DNA of 64,000 nt, from assembly GCF_030815975.1 (NCBI RefSeq), contig NZ_JAUSXL010000002.1, positions 4,514,501 to 4,578,500 of the forward strand, written 5' to 3'. Below, in pieces: positions 16,522-25,982 of the stretch. Below the pieces are notes generated by a model that made no database searches, was not told where the DNA came from, and saw only the letters and a list, made by a program, of their open reading frames with translations. This stretch comes from Variovorax paradoxus (GTDB lineage: Bacteria; Pseudomonadota; Gammaproteobacteria; Burkholderiales; Burkholderiaceae_C). Numbering within the stretch: the first letter of the stretch is position 1; the number at the start of each line of letters is the position of its first letter. The position numbers and the translations under genes were made by a program.

Positions 16522-17928
16522 ATGAGCGAAGTTGCCTCCCCCGAACGCATGGCCACGCGGGCCGCCCCCAAGGTCGGCTTTGTGAGCCTGGGCTGCCCCA
16601 AGGCCCTGACCGATTCCGAACTGATCCTGACCCAGCTGAACGCCGAGGGCTACCAGACCGCCAAGACCTTCGAGGGCGCCGACCTGGTGATCGTCAACAC
16701 CTGCGGCTTCATCGACGATGCCGTGAAGGAAAGCCTCGACACCATCGGCGAGGCGCTGGCGGAAAACGGCCGCGTGATCGTCACGGGCTGCCTGGGCGCG
16801 AAGACCGGCGACCAGGGCGGCAACCTGGTGCGGCAAATGCATCCCAGCGTGCTGGCCGTGACCGGTCCGCACGCCACGCAGGAAGTGATGGACGCGGTCC
16901 ACGCCAACCTGCCGAAGCCGCACGATCCGTTCGTCGACCTGGTTCCCAACACCTTCGGCATTGCCGGCCTCAAGCTCACGCCGCGGCACTATGCCTACCT
17001 GAAGATCAGCGAAGGCTGCAATCACCGCTGCACCTTCTGCATCATTCCCTCGATGCGCGGCGACCTGGTGTCGCGCCCGGTCGGCGATGTGCTCGGCGAG
17101 GCCAAGGCCCTGTTCGAAGGCGGCGTCAAAGAGTTGTTGGTGATCAGCCAGGACACCTCGGCCTATGGCGTGGACGTCAAGTACCGCACCGGTTTCTGGG
17201 ATGGCAAGCCGGTCAAGACGCGCATGCTCGAACTGGTGCGCACGCTCGGCGAAATTGCCGAGCCCTATGGTGCCTGGGTCCGGCTGCACTATGTGTACCC
17301 GTATCCGAGCGTGGACGAGATCATTCCGCTGATGGCCAGCGGCCAGGTGCTGCCTTACCTCGACGTGCCGCTGCAGCACAGCCATCCCGATGTGCTCAAG
17401 CGCATGAAGCGGCCGGCCAGCGGCGAGAAGAATCTGGAGCGCCTGGCGCGATGGCGCGAGGTCTGCCCGGAGCTGGTGATCCGCAGCACCTTCATCGCCG
17501 GTTTCCCTGGCGAAACCGAGCAGGAGTTCGAGCACCTGCTCGACTTCATCCGCGAGGCGCAGATCGACCGGGCCGGATGCTTTGCCTACAGCCCGGTGGC
17601 GGGCGCCACCGCCAACGACATTCCCGGCATGCTTGCGGCCGAAGAACGCGAAGCCCGCCGCGCCCGCTTCATGGAAGTGGCCGAAGCGGTATCGATCGCC
17701 AAGCTGCGCCAGCGCGTCGGTGCCACCATGCAGGTGCTGGTGGACTCGGCGCCCGGCATGGGCCGAAAAGGCGGCGTGGGCCGCACCTACGCCGACGCAC
17801 CCGAGATCGACGGCACCGTGCGCCTGCTGCCGCCCGAGAAGATCAGCAAGACGCTCAAGGTGGGCGAGTTCACCCGGGCGCGCATCGTGGGCGCCGAGGG
17901 CCACGACCTGATCGCGCTGCCGATCTGA
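16522..17928 (+). CDS. rimO: Ribosomal protein S12 methylthiotransferase RimO
   Basis: RimO adds a methylthio group to an aspartate of ribosomal protein S12. The 468-residue protein has the N-terminal UPF0004 domain with three cluster cysteines (SLGCPKA, NTCGF, TGCLG). It also has the radical-SAM motif CNHRCTFC near residue 175 and a C-terminal TRAM domain. The [12 protein letters not shown] start of the domain distinguishes RimO from MiaB. Length is normal. It is a bifunctional iron-sulfur enzyme and is expected to be cytoplasmic. Confidence 0.96.
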   Translation: MSEVASPERMATRAAPKVGFVSLGCPKALTDSELILTQLNAEGYQTAKTFEGADLVIVNTCGFIDDAVKESLDTIGEALAENGRVIVTGCLGAKTGDQGGNLVRQMHPSVLAVTGPHATQEVMDAVHANLPKPHDPFVDLVPNTFGIAGLKLTPRHYAYLKISEGCNHRCTFCIIPSMRGDLVSRPVGDVLGEAKALFEGGVKELLVISQDTSAYGVDVKYRTGFWDGKPVKTRMLELVRTLGEIAEPYGAWVRLHYVYPYPSVDEIIPLMASGQVLPYLDVPLQHSHPDVLKRMKRPASGEKNLERLARWREVCPELVIRSTFIAGFPGETEQEFEHLLDFIREAQIDRAGCFAYSPVAGATANDIPGMLAAEEREARRARFMEVAEAVSIAKLRQRVGATMQVLVDSAPGMGRKGGVGRTYADAPEIDGTVRLLPPEKISKTLKVGEFTRARIVGAEGHDLIALPI

Positions 17929-18069
17929 GTGCCTGCCACCGGGCGAGAATGCGCGCGGGAATGGCCGACCCGCGAAGCACGAGTTGAGCGACAGGCAGGA
18001 AAGTCGTACGCCTACAGACGCCTGCAATTCGAAGCCTGAACGTGGCGCTTCCGCTCTCCAGGAGGTCCC

Positions 18070-18348
18070 ATGTTCTTCCAGCTCTTCCGACCCGGATCCA
18101 GCCTTCATCTCAAGAGGGCTGCGGCCTTGCTTCAGGAAGCCCAGATGGCGCGTCTCGAACACCAAGCTGCGGCAGAGCATCACGCGGCCCTGGCAAAGAT
18201 GTATGCGGAGCGCGTCAAGCGCCTGTCGGGCGAGGTCTATCCGCTTCCTGCCCCTGGCGGCGAGACGGGCGCGAAGGCCGAACAGGAGAAGCCGGCGATC
18301 TATTCGATCGAGAGCAATCGCAGGCCGAAGTCGAACCTGCTGACGTAG
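18070..18348 (+). CDS. Small hypothetical protein
   Basis: A 92-residue protein with no recognised family. It starts MFFQLFRPGSS, then has a long Ala-rich, probably coiled-coil helix (residues 13-55, many Glu/His/Ala), followed by a Pro/Gly-rich linker and a basic tail. AGGAGG lies six bases before the ATG, a near-perfect ribosome-binding site, which supports translation. It is separated from rimO by 141 bases and is followed by a hairpin that terminates transcription from the opposite strand. Confidence 0.65.
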   Translation: MFFQLFRPGSSLHLKRAAALLQEAQMARLEHQAAAEHHAALAKMYAERVKRLSGEVYPLPAPGGETGAKAEQEKPAIYSIESNRRPKSNLLT

Positions 18349-18350
18349 TT

Positions 18351-18384
18351 CAAAAAAAGAACAGCCCGCTGGAAGCGGGCTGTT
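18351..18384 (-). terminator. Rho-independent terminator (minus strand)
   Basis: GAACAGCCCGCT at 18359-18370 pairs with AGCGGGCTGTTC at 18373-18384. On the minus strand the hairpin is followed by seven U residues (A-run at 18352-18358). It fits as the terminator of the microprotein gene at 18426-18512 and may also stop plus-strand transcripts. Confidence 0.85.
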
Positions 18385-18425
18385 CGATGGGCATGGACGG
18401 GGTGCCAGGGACCCGGTGGCTCTTC

Positions 18426-18512
18426 TCAGTCATCCGAGCGAGAAACGACCAGCAGGCTCATGAACAACGCCCCGAGGAACATGCCGGCCAACAAGGTAAA
18501 TGCTGCAATCAC
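18426..18512 (-). CDS. Single-span membrane microprotein (28 aa)
   Basis: A GTG at 18512 opens a 28-codon frame beginning MIAAFTLLAGMFLGALFMSL and ending in a polar RSDD tail. Residues 2-23 form one continuous hydrophobic helix. AGCGGAG lies six bases upstream as a ribosome-binding site, and a strong intrinsic terminator on the same strand follows 41 bases after the stop. The helix, ribosome-binding site and dedicated terminator together support a real small gene. The family is unknown. Confidence 0.5.
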   Translation of the reverse strand: MIAAFTLLAGMFLGALFMSLLVVSRSDD

Positions 18513-18613
18513 AATGATCTCCGCTAAATCTGATATTTTCGGATCAAACGTAACCATATGTACGCCTTAGAGTTGCTTTTAGAAGCGATTTCGACGCGAA
18601 AGTGTGACTTTTG

Positions 18614-18910
18614 CTACACCTTCGGAGTGAAAGTTGAAAGCGCGTCGCCGCTCTGGCTCGAACGGTCTGGATACAGGTACCTCGAGTACTCGCCGGACTT
18701 GCCGTACAGCTGCGCTGCGAGTTCCACGGGATCTTCGCTGCCGTGCTTCTCATAGAGCACGGGGCCCCAGATGATGAAGCCGTCGATGCTCAGCGAGTGA
18801 GGTGCGGGTTCGATGGCCTTCCATGCATGCGCAAACTTCGAGATCCATGCCAGTGCTTCGGCCAGCGCATGGTTGCGAGCAGGAGAGGTGGTTCGTTCGG
18901 ATGTCGACAT
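18614..18910 (-). CDS. 98-aa hypothetical protein under probable SOS control
   Basis: The protein is 98 residues and not recognised. The N-terminus is polar (MSTSERTTSPARN). Residues 16-36 form a likely amphipathic helix (LAEALAWISKFAHAWKAIE), and the middle has SIDGFIIWGPVLYEKHG. The tail is Ser/Thr-rich. There is no signal peptide or clear transmembrane helix. AAAGGA lies 10 bases before the ATG. A promoter overlapped by a LexA-type box sits 24-52 bases upstream, so damage-induced expression is likely. It is not similar to SulA, UmuD or ImuA as far as I can see. Confidence 0.65.
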   Translation of the reverse strand: MSTSERTTSPARNHALAEALAWISKFAHAWKAIEPAPHSLSIDGFIIWGPVLYEKHGSEDPVELAAQLYGKSGEYSRYLYPDRSSQSGDALSTFTPKV

Positions 18911-18933
18911 GGGCGGTTATCCTTTGTGAAAAG

Positions 18934-18962
18934 ACTGTACAAATATACAGTAAAATTCACAA
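18934..18962 (-). promoter_or_regulatory. Promoter with overlapping LexA (SOS) box
   Basis: The palindrome CTGTACAAATATACAG at 18935-18950 matches CTGT-N8-ACAG with an AT-rich core and flanks (GA...TA) close to the E. coli LexA consensus. On the minus strand TTGTGA (18962-18957) and TACAGT (18939-18934) form a -35/-10 pair with exactly 17 bp between them. The box therefore covers the spacer and the -10. The gene starting at 18910 lies immediately downstream. Confidence 0.75.
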
Positions 18963-18991
18963 TGTCGAGAGTTGTTGCCGCCGGTCCCGAT

Positions 18992-19390
18992 CTATTTTTG
19001 CGTGCCGAACCAGGCCCAGAGCGCGGCGCCCACGCCAACCCATATCGCCAGGATGAGCACGGCGCCCGCCATGCTTCGCGGCTTCGTGCCCTGTTCCTTC
19101 ATCCACAGGTCAGCGCGCTGGCGGCACTCCTCGAGCACATCGGCCGGAATGAGCCGGATGCTCAACCAGATCAGGCCGGGCAGCAGCAATGCGTCGTCGA
19201 GGTAGCCAAGAACGGGAATGAAATCCGGTATGAGGTCGATCGGGCTCAGCGCATACGCGACGACAAATGCCGAAAGCAGCTTCGCGAACCAAGGCGTGCC
19301 CGGATGGCGATAGGCAAACCACAAGGTCACGGCATCGCGCTTGATTCGCGATGCCCATTGCCTGATGCGTTGGGAAATGGCCATGCTCAT
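18992..19390 (-). CDS. YkvA family (DUF1232) membrane protein
   Basis: A 132-residue protein with the DUF1232 signature AYALSPIDLIPDFIPVLGYLDD near residues 45-66 and a C-terminal transmembrane helix (AGAVLILAIWVGVGAALWAW). The family is widespread and of unknown function. I chose ATG at 19390 (MSMAISQRIRQW) because the DUF starts soon after. The frame remains open to an ATG at 19507, which would add 39 residues without family similarity. Nothing suggests co-transcription with the SOS-type gene downstream, whose own promoter lies between them. Confidence 0.78.
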   Translation of the reverse strand: MSMAISQRIRQWASRIKRDAVTLWFAYRHPGTPWFAKLLSAFVVAYALSPIDLIPDFIPVLGYLDDALLLPGLIWLSIRLIPADVLEECRQRADLWMKEQGTKPRSMAGAVLILAIWVGVGAALWAWFGTQK

Positions 19391-19840
19391 ACGCTGCTGA
19401 ACCGGTGCATTGCCTGGCGTGGTAAGGTACATCCCGGCTTCAAAGCCGTCGCAACTCCGCAGGTTCGCCTGCGATCCCTGCAGCGGGTCGAAAAATGCCG
19501 CGCTCATCAGCTTGGGTTTTGCGGTTCACCTCTACTGCCAACACGGTGTTATTGATTCGGTTGCTCCGCTTCTCGAGACTCTGCGCGATCATTCGTCGAT
19601 GTACTGCGTCAGAATGGTGGAAAGCCGCTTCTCCACGAGCGGGTTGCTGCATCATTTCATGAGACGAAGCCCGTTCCATTTGTTCGAATCCGTGCCGCCG
19701 AAGAAAAGCGCTTCGCAGAATGTTCCGTCTCAGGATCACGAAGCTGTGCGTGAACACGGCACGCAACCGTCGGTGCAGCCTGGCTTGGCCGCGACCGGCA
19801 TCCGTGAGGGAGAACATCCCTCGATCATGTTCCCAGGGAA
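19391..19840. other. Intergenic stretch without a convincing gene
   Basis: About 450 bp lie between the YkvA-like gene and the tRNA-Leu terminator. Long frames exist on both strands but have Arg/His-rich shadow composition or run into the tRNA. A minus-strand trace with stops (ending EKRLSTILTQYIDE) could be a decayed gene, but this is weak. I see no RNA gene or repeat. Confidence 0.4.
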
Positions 19841-19841
19841 A

Positions 19842-19879
19842 AGAAAAAACCCCTGTAAATCGATGATTCACAGGGGTTT
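19842..19879 (-). terminator. Rho-independent terminator of tRNA-Leu
   Basis: AAACCCCTGT at 19847-19856 pairs with ACAGGGGTTT at 19870-19879. Reading on the minus strand, the hairpin follows the tRNA 3' end by 14 bases and is followed by a U-rich run. Confidence 0.85.
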
Positions 19880-19893
19880 CAGCTTGGTAGGGG

Positions 19894-19978
<85 letters not shown>

Positions 19979-19986
19979 CCACATAG

Positions 19987-22326
19987 TTGCCGAAGCAGTT
20001 ATGTTTTGAATTTCAGGAAAGAGAGAATCATATCAAAAATAATGGCCATTCCAGCGGTCTGCTGGATGAATTTGAAGGAACTGTTCAAGGGCATCGCGAC
20101 GGACACGGTTTCGTGCAGCGCGACGACGGCGAAGCCGACATCTATCTGCCCCCGAACGAGATGCGTGCGGTGCTGCACAAGGACCGCGTCAAGGCGCGTG
20201 TGGTGCGGCAGGATCGGCGCGGACGTCCCGAGGGGCGGGTGGTCGAAATCGTCGAGCGCCCCGAGCAGCCGATCATCGGCCGCCTCCTGCATGAAGGCGG
20301 CGTCTGGCTCGTCGCGCCCGAAGACAAGCGCTACGGACAGGATGTCCTGATCCCCAAGGGCGCCACCGGTCCCGCCAAGGTGGGGCAGGTTGTCGTGGTG
20401 CAGCTCACCGAGCCGCCGGCGCTGTTCGGCCAGCCGGTCGGGCGCGTGAAGGAAGTGCTCGGCGAGATCGACGATCCCGGCATGGAGATCGAGATCGCGG
20501 TGCGCAAGTACGGTGTGCCGCACGAGTTTTCCGAAGCCTGCCTGGCCGAAGCCAAGGCATTGCCGGAGAAGGTTCGCCCCGCCGACAAGAAAGGGCGCAT
20601 CGACCTGACCGACGTGCCGCTGGTCACCATCGACGGCGAGGACGCGCGCGATTTCGACGACGCCGTGTACTGCGAGCCCGCCAAGGTCGGCCGCGGCAAG
20701 GGCTGGCGCCTGCTGGTTGCCATTGCCGACGTCAGCGCCTATGTGCAGACCGGCTCGGCCATCGACATCGACGCCTACGACCGCGCGACCAGCGTCTACT
20801 TTCCGCGCCGCGTGATTCCGATGCTGCCCGAGAAGCTGTCGAACGGCCTGTGCTCGCTGAACCCCGAGGTCGAACGCCTGTGCATGGTGTGCGACATGCT
20901 CGTGGCGGCCGATGGCGAGGTCTACGCCTACCAGTTCTATCCGGCCGTGATGTTCAGCCACGCCCGCTTCACCTACACCGAAGTGGCTGCGATCCTTGGC
21001 AACACACGCGGCCCCGAAGCTGCCAAGCGCAAGGACCGCGTCAAGGACCTGCTGAACCTGGCCGACGTATACAAGGCGCTGCTCAAGCAGCGCGGCAAGC
21101 GCGGCGCGGTCGACTTCGAAACCACCGAGACGCAGATCATCTGCGACGACGCGGGCCGCATCGAGAAGATCGTGCCCCGCACGCGCAACGAGGCGCACCG
21201 CCTCATCGAAGAGGCCATGCTCGCGGCCAATGTGTGCAGCGCCGATTTCATCGCCGAAGGCAAGCACCCGGGCCTGTTCCGCGTGCACGAGGGCCCGACG
21301 CCCGAGAAGAAGGAAATCCTGCGCGGCTACCTGAAAGCCATGGGCGTGGGCTTGAGCATCACCGACGATCCGCGTCCCGGCGAGTTCCAGGCGATTGCCG
21401 AAGCCACCAAGGAGCGGCCCGACGCGCAGCAGATCCACACCATGCTGCTTCGCTCGATGCAGCAGGCGATCTACACGCCCATCAACAGCGGTCATTTCGG
21501 CCTGGCGTACGAGGCCTACACGCACTTCACGAGCCCGATCCGGCGCTACCCCGACCTGCTGGTGCATCGCGTGATCAAGGCCATTCTCGGCAAGACGCGC
21601 TATCAGCTGCCGATGCTGCCGACGCCGGGCGAGGCGCACGCCAAGCTGGCCAAGCGGCTGGCCTCGCGCGTCAAGGCGCCGACCACCAAGCCGCAGAAAG
21701 CCACCGTTGCGCCGACCAAGGAAGTGCTGGCCTGGGAAGCCGCCGGTCTGCATTGCAGCGCCAACGAGCGCCGCGCCGACGAAGCCAGCCGCGACGTCGA
21801 AGCCTGGCTCAAATGCAAGTACATGCGCGAGCATCTGGGCGAGGAGTACGGCGGCGTCGTCACGGCGGCCACGACCTTCGGCATCTTCGTGACGCTCGAT
21901 GCGATGTACGTCGAGGGGCTGGTGCACATCACCGAACTCGGCGGCGAGTACTTCAAGTTCGACGAAATGCGCCAGGAGCTGCGCGGCGAGCGCACCGGCA
22001 TTCGCTACGCCATCGGCACGCGTGTGCGGGTGCAGGTGAGCCGCGTCGACCTGGACGGGCGCAAGATCGATTTCCGCCTTGTGCGCGAGGGCGAAGACCT
22101 CACGGCGCGAGCCATGAAGGACAAGGGCGCTTCGGCTGGCGTGCCGGTCAAGGCTTCGGCCAAGCGCAGTTCGCGCCACAAGGCCGAGGCGGTTTCCTCC
22201 GAGCAGCGCGTCGAGCGCAGCGCGACCGTTGCCGCGGCGGGCCCTCAGTCGGCGATGCAGGCTTTCAAGTCGGCGGTCAAGAAGGCCGCCAACAAGATGA
22301 AGGGGCGCAAGCCGCGCCGCGCATGA
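19987..22326 (+). CDS. rnr: Ribonuclease R (RNB-family exoribonuclease)
   Basis: RNase R is a processive 3'-5' exoribonuclease that degrades structured RNA. The frame encodes up to 779 residues. A cold-shock OB domain begins near residue 29 ([14 protein letters not shown]). The RNB catalytic centre [15 protein letters not shown] lies near residue 218. An S1 domain ([20 protein letters not shown]) and a Lys/Arg-rich tail follow. It lacks the N-terminal helix-turn-helix of the E. coli enzyme. There is no in-frame ATG or GTG before the OB domain. The first allowed start is TTG at 19987 without a ribosome-binding site, while AGGAAAGAG at 20015 precedes an ATC codon at 20032. The true start is uncertain. 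Confidence 0.93.
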   Translation: MPKQLCFEFQERENHIKNNGHSSGLLDEFEGTVQGHRDGHGFVQRDDGEADIYLPPNEMRAVLHKDRVKARVVRQDRRGRPEGRVVEIVERPEQPIIGRLLHEGGVWLVAPEDKRYGQDVLIPKGATGPAKVGQVVVVQLTEPPALFGQPVGRVKEVLGEIDDPGMEIEIAVRKYGVPHEFSEACLAEAKALPEKVRPADKKGRIDLTDVPLVTIDGEDARDFDDAVYCEPAKVGRGKGWRLLVAIADVSAYVQTGSAIDIDAYDRATSVYFPRRVIPMLPEKLSNGLCSLNPEVERLCMVCDMLVAADGEVYAYQFYPAVMFSHARFTYTEVAAILGNTRGPEAAKRKDRVKDLLNLADVYKALLKQRGKRGAVDFETTETQIICDDAGRIEKIVPRTRNEAHRLIEEAMLAANVCSADFIAEGKHPGLFRVHEGPTPEKKEILRGYLKAMGVGLSITDDPRPGEFQAIAEATKERPDAQQIHTMLLRSMQQAIYTPINSGHFGLAYEAYTHFTSPIRRYPDLLVHRVIKAILGKTRYQLPMLPTPGEAHAKLAKRLASRVKAPTTKPQKATVAPTKEVLAWEAAGLHCSANERRADEASRDVEAWLKCKYMREHLGEEYGGVVTAATTFGIFVTLDAMYVEGLVHITELGGEYFKFDEMRQELRGERTGIRYAIGTRVRVQVSRVDLDGRKIDFRLVREGEDLTARAMKDKGASAGVPVKASAKRSSRHKAEAVSSEQRVERSATVAAAGPQSAMQAFKSAVKKAANKMKGRKPRRA

Positions 22327-22384
22327 TGGGCAGCGCAGCATTGCATCCCATCCATACAGACAAACCGAGAAGGAGACACCGAGC

Positions 22385-23149
22385 ATGAGCGTGGAAAACA
22401 ACAAGGGCCGCATCGCGATCGTCACAGGCGCAGGCACAGGCATCGGCCGCGCTGCGGCGCTTGCATTGCTGGCCGACGGCTGGAGCGTGGCGCTGGCGGG
22501 GCGCCGCCTCGAGCCGCTGGAACAGGTGGCCGAAGAGTCCGGCGCCGGCGCACGCGCCTTCGCAGTGCCCACCGACGTGGCCAGCGCGGAATCGGTGCAG
22601 GCGCTGTTCGCCGCCGCGGTGGAGCGCTTCGGCCGCGTCGACCTGCTGTTCAACAATGCCGGCGTGGGCAACCCGCCGGGCCCGTTCGAAGACTGGACGC
22701 CCGAGCAGTGGCGCGGCGTGGTCGACATCAATCTGAGCGGCATGTTCTTCTGCATCCAGCAGGCGTTCCGCACGATGAAGGCGCAAACGCCGCGGGGCGG
22801 CCGCATCATCAACAACGGCTCCATCTCGGCCACCGCGCCACGGCCGAATTCCGCGGCGTACACCGCGACCAAGCACGCAGTCGAGGGCCTTACCAAGACC
22901 GCTTCGCTCGATGGCCGCAAGTACGACATCGCGGTGGGCCAGATCGACGTAGGCAACGCCATGACGGAATTGGCTGCGCGCATGGCCAGGGGCGTGCCGC
23001 AAGCCAACGGCGAACTCGCGATCGAGCCGCTGATGGACGTGAAGATCGTGGGCCAGTCGGTGCTCTATATGGCGAACCTGCCGCTGGAAGCCAACGTGCT
23101 GTTCCATACCGTGATGGCGACGAAGATGCCCTTCGTCGGGCGCGGCTAG
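22385..23149 (+). CDS. SDR family oxidoreductase
   Basis: A 254-residue classical short-chain dehydrogenase. It has the cofactor loop TGAGTGIG near residue 15, NNAG near residue 90, SISAT with the catalytic Ser, and YTATK with Tyr and Lys near residue 160. GRR after the second strand suggests a preference for NADP. The substrate is unknown. GAAGGAG nine bases upstream supports the ATG at 22385. It follows rnr by 58 bases and converges with the nnr gene, which ends six bases away. Confidence 0.87.
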   Translation: MSVENNKGRIAIVTGAGTGIGRAAALALLADGWSVALAGRRLEPLEQVAEESGAGARAFAVPTDVASAESVQALFAAAVERFGRVDLLFNNAGVGNPPGPFEDWTPEQWRGVVDINLSGMFFCIQQAFRTMKAQTPRGGRIINNGSISATAPRPNSAAYTATKHAVEGLTKTASLDGRKYDIAVGQIDVGNAMTELAARMARGVPQANGELAIEPLMDVKIVGQSVLYMANLPLEANVLFHTVMATKMPFVGRG

Positions 23150-23155
23150 AACTCG

Positions 23156-24616
23156 TCAGCAGGGCGCTTGCCGCGCCAGCGCGCCGGCCGTCAGCGGCGG
23201 TGCGCCGGCCGGCCACGTATCGGCGATGTGGCCGTGGCGCCAGACGGCTTCGCACGCCGCTTCGAACGGCGGCCGCCGCGCTGCCAGTGCAGCGCCGATC
23301 ATTCCCGCGAGCACGTCGCCCGTGCCGGCGGTGGCGAGCCTGGCGTTGCCGGTCGGGTTGAGTACCGGTGGCGTGCTGCCGCCCTCGGCGATCACTGTTC
23401 CCGAACCCTTGAGCACGGCGACCACGCCGTAGCGCGACGCGAGCTGGCGGGCGGCTGCAAGCCTGTCGGCCTGGATGTCGGCGGCCGTGCAGTTCAACAG
23501 GCGCGCGGCCTCGAGGGGATGCGGGGTGATCACCGTCGGCTTGCCGCGCCGGGCGCGCGAAGCCAGCTGGGTCTGCAGCGCGCCGTCGTTCGCGATGGCG
23601 TTCAACGCATCGGCGTCGAGCACCAGCGCTGCCGCGGTCGCCAGCACGCGCGGCAGCACCGCGCGGATGTCCGTACCACCGCCGCATCCGCAGACCGCTG
23701 TCATCTCCGAGAGATCGAGCGCGTTGGCGTCCCGCAGCATCAGTTCGGGTTGCGCCAGGTCGACCGGGGCCGCGCCCGGATCGAGCAGCCCGACGAAGAC
23801 GCGGCCGGCACCCGCATGCAGCGCGGCGGATCCGGCCAGCAGCGCGGCGCCCGCCATACCGGAGGCGCCACCGATCACCGCGACATCGCCGTAGCTGCCC
23901 TTGTGCGAAGCGTGGCTGCGCGGCGGTTCCGCTGGCGCGCCCGCCAGGCGTGCGGCCGGCGGCTCGGCGGTGCCGCTGCAACCCAGGTCGTCGAACCAGA
24001 CCGTGCCCGCGGCGTCTCGGCCCTGCGCCGTGAACAGGCCTGGCTTGAGTGTCAGGAAGGTCGCGCAGAAGCGATGCGAAGCGGTAGCCGAATGGGGGGC
24101 AGCGCTTGAAACGCCGGTGTCGGCATTCAGTCCGGATGGCACGTCGACACTGAGCACCGGCGCAGCCATCGCATGCATCTGCCGCAGCCATTCGGCCATC
24201 GCATTCGCGGGCGGCCGGGTTGATCCGATGCCGAGCAGTGCGTCGATCGCGAGGTCCCAGGTGGCGGGCGGCTCGGGCGCGAAGATCACGCCGGCATCGC
24301 GGGCCCGTTGCAGCGAAGCCCCGGCATCCGGCGGTAGCCGGCTTTCATCGCCCGCGAACGTGACGATCGGCAGGAAGCCGCGCTGCTGCAACTGCACGGC
24401 AGCCTCGAAGCCATCACCGCCGTTGTTGCCCGGTCCGCAGGCGATCCAGATCGTCCGCGCATGCGGCGCGACCGCCATCGCCAGCCGCGCCACGGCCAGG
24501 CCTGCCCGCTGCATCAGGGTGTGATGGGGCAGGGCGGCTGCGGCCGCTTGTTCGATGCGCCGTGTCGCCGCAATGTCGAACAGGTCGGCGACGGTGGCGG
24601 ACGTGATGCGCTGCAT
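23156..24616 (-). CDS. nnr: Bifunctional NAD(P)HX epimerase/dehydratase
   Basis: This repair enzyme converts hydrated NADH/NADPH back to the active cofactor. The 486-residue protein has an N-terminal YjeF_N epimerase domain (ACGPGNNGGDGFEAAVQL near residue 60; SVDVPSGLNADTG near residue 150). The C-terminal ribokinase-like dehydratase domain has GSYGDVAVIGGASGMAGA, VITPHPLEAARL and NARLATAGTGDVLAGM. The two-domain arrangement matches E. coli Nnr in length and order. It is downstream of dadA on the same strand, 60 bases apart. Confidence 0.93.
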   Translation of the reverse strand: MQRITSATVADLFDIAATRRIEQAAAAALPHHTLMQRAGLAVARLAMAVAPHARTIWIACGPGNNGGDGFEAAVQLQQRGFLPIVTFAGDESRLPPDAGASLQRARDAGVIFAPEPPATWDLAIDALLGIGSTRPPANAMAEWLRQMHAMAAPVLSVDVPSGLNADTGVSSAAPHSATASHRFCATFLTLKPGLFTAQGRDAAGTVWFDDLGCSGTAEPPAARLAGAPAEPPRSHASHKGSYGDVAVIGGASGMAGAALLAGSAALHAGAGRVFVGLLDPGAAPVDLAQPELMLRDANALDLSEMTAVCGCGGGTDIRAVLPRVLATAAALVLDADALNAIANDGALQTQLASRARRGKPTVITPHPLEAARLLNCTAADIQADRLAAARQLASRYGVVAVLKGSGTVIAEGGSTPPVLNPTGNARLATAGTGDVLAGMIGAALAARRPPFEAACEAVWRHGHIADTWPAGAPPLTAGALARQAPC

Positions 24617-24676
24617 GGGCCGATTCTGCCCCCTCGGGTGCGCAACTGCGGCGGCCCGGGCCGCTTGCCTGCCTGC

Positions 24677-25930
24677 CTACTGAACGAGCCGCTCGATGCC
24701 CAGGCCTTCGAGATCGACGCCCGCATCGCGGCCGCCGATCAGGTCGGCCACCACGCGTGCGCTGCCGCATGACAGCGCCCATCCGCTCGAACCGTGGCCC
24801 AGATTGAGCCAGACGCCCGGCACGCCGCTGGCGCCGAGCACCGGCGGGCCGTCGGGCAGCATCGGACGCGCGCCCTTCCACTGCTGCACGCCCGACTGCA
24901 ATGTTGCAGCGCCCGGAAACCAGTCGTGCAGCACCTTGTAGAGCGTTTGCACCGCCGAAGGGTTCATGGTGCTCAAAGAGCCGCCGATCTCGGCGCTGCC
25001 GGCCACGCGCACGCGCTGGCCCAGCCGCGAGATCGCGACCTTGTAGCGCTCGTCCATCACGGCGCTGCGCGGGGCGTTGAGAGATTCGCGGATCGGCGCG
25101 CTGATCGAGTGGCCGTACACCGGCGCCAGCGGAATCCTCAGGCCGAGCGGCCGCAGCAGCGAGGCCGAGGCGAGACCGGTGCACACCACCACGGCATCGA
25201 AGCGCAGCGGCGGCGAGCCGCTCGCGAGCGAGATGGAAGTGGGTCCCGCGCGGCTCAGCGGCGCAATGTCGCAATTGAAATGGAACTGGGCGCCGAGTGC
25301 CTCGGCTTCCCACTTGAGAAGCAGCGCGAACTGGCGGCAGTTGGCCACTTCGTCCTCGGGCAGGTGGATCGCACCCGCAAGCGCCGTGTCGGCGTTGAGC
25401 GCAGGCTCGATGCGGCGGGCCTCGTCGGCGTCGACCTCCTTGAAGACGCTGCCGGCCGCGCGCAGCACCTCGAGTCCTGGCTGGACCAGTTTTTTCTCGC
25501 GCTTGGAGCGCAGCAGCACGAGGTAGCCGTCGCTGCGTTCGTAGCTCAGTTCGCGCGCTTCGGTCACTTCGTGCAGCCGGGTGCGGCTGTAGAACGCAAG
25601 CCGCTGCATGCGGGCGCGGTTGGCCAGGTAGGTTTCGAGCTTGCAGGCTTTCTGCCAGCGCGACATCCAGCCGATGTCGCGCGAACTCAGCGGCCAGCGC
25701 AGCTTGATGGCACCGTGCGGGGACAGCAGCGAACGCAGCACCTTGGCGCGCATGCCCGGCGCCGCCCACGGGGTGACATAGCCCGGCGCGACCACGCCGG
25801 CATTCGCAAAACTGGCTTCCTCGGCCGCAGCGCCGCGGCGCTCGAACACAGACACTTCATGGCCGTCCGAAACCAGTTCCCAGGCGGTTGTGACGCCGAT
25901 GATGCCGGCGCCCACGATCGCGATTTTCAT
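24677..25930 (-). CDS. dadA: D-amino acid dehydrogenase (DadA)
   Basis: A 417-residue FAD-dependent oxidoreductase that oxidises D-amino acids, classically D-alanine, to keto acids. It has the FAD-binding GAGIIGVTTAWEL at residues 7-19, FANAGVVAPGYVTPWAAPGM near residue 45, and the C-terminal FAD contact LNLGHGSSGWALSCGSARVVA. The motif set and length fit DadA. No alanine racemase is adjacent. An amidase lies upstream on the same strand (52 bases), and the two may be co-transcribed. Confidence 0.9.
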   Translation of the reverse strand: MKIAIVGAGIIGVTTAWELVSDGHEVSVFERRGAAAEEASFANAGVVAPGYVTPWAAPGMRAKVLRSLLSPHGAIKLRWPLSSRDIGWMSRWQKACKLETYLANRARMQRLAFYSRTRLHEVTEARELSYERSDGYLVLLRSKREKKLVQPGLEVLRAAGSVFKEVDADEARRIEPALNADTALAGAIHLPEDEVANCRQFALLLKWEAEALGAQFHFNCDIAPLSRAGPTSISLASGSPPLRFDAVVVCTGLASASLLRPLGLRIPLAPVYGHSISAPIRESLNAPRSAVMDERYKVAISRLGQRVRVAGSAEIGGSLSTMNPSAVQTLYKVLHDWFPGAATLQSGVQQWKGARPMLPDGPPVLGASGVPGVWLNLGHGSSGWALSCGSARVVADLIGGRDAGVDLEGLGIERLVQ

Positions 25931-25982
25931 TGAATTTTTGAGTAAGAAGAGATGGCCGGCGCCCGTCGATCGGTGCGCGAGG

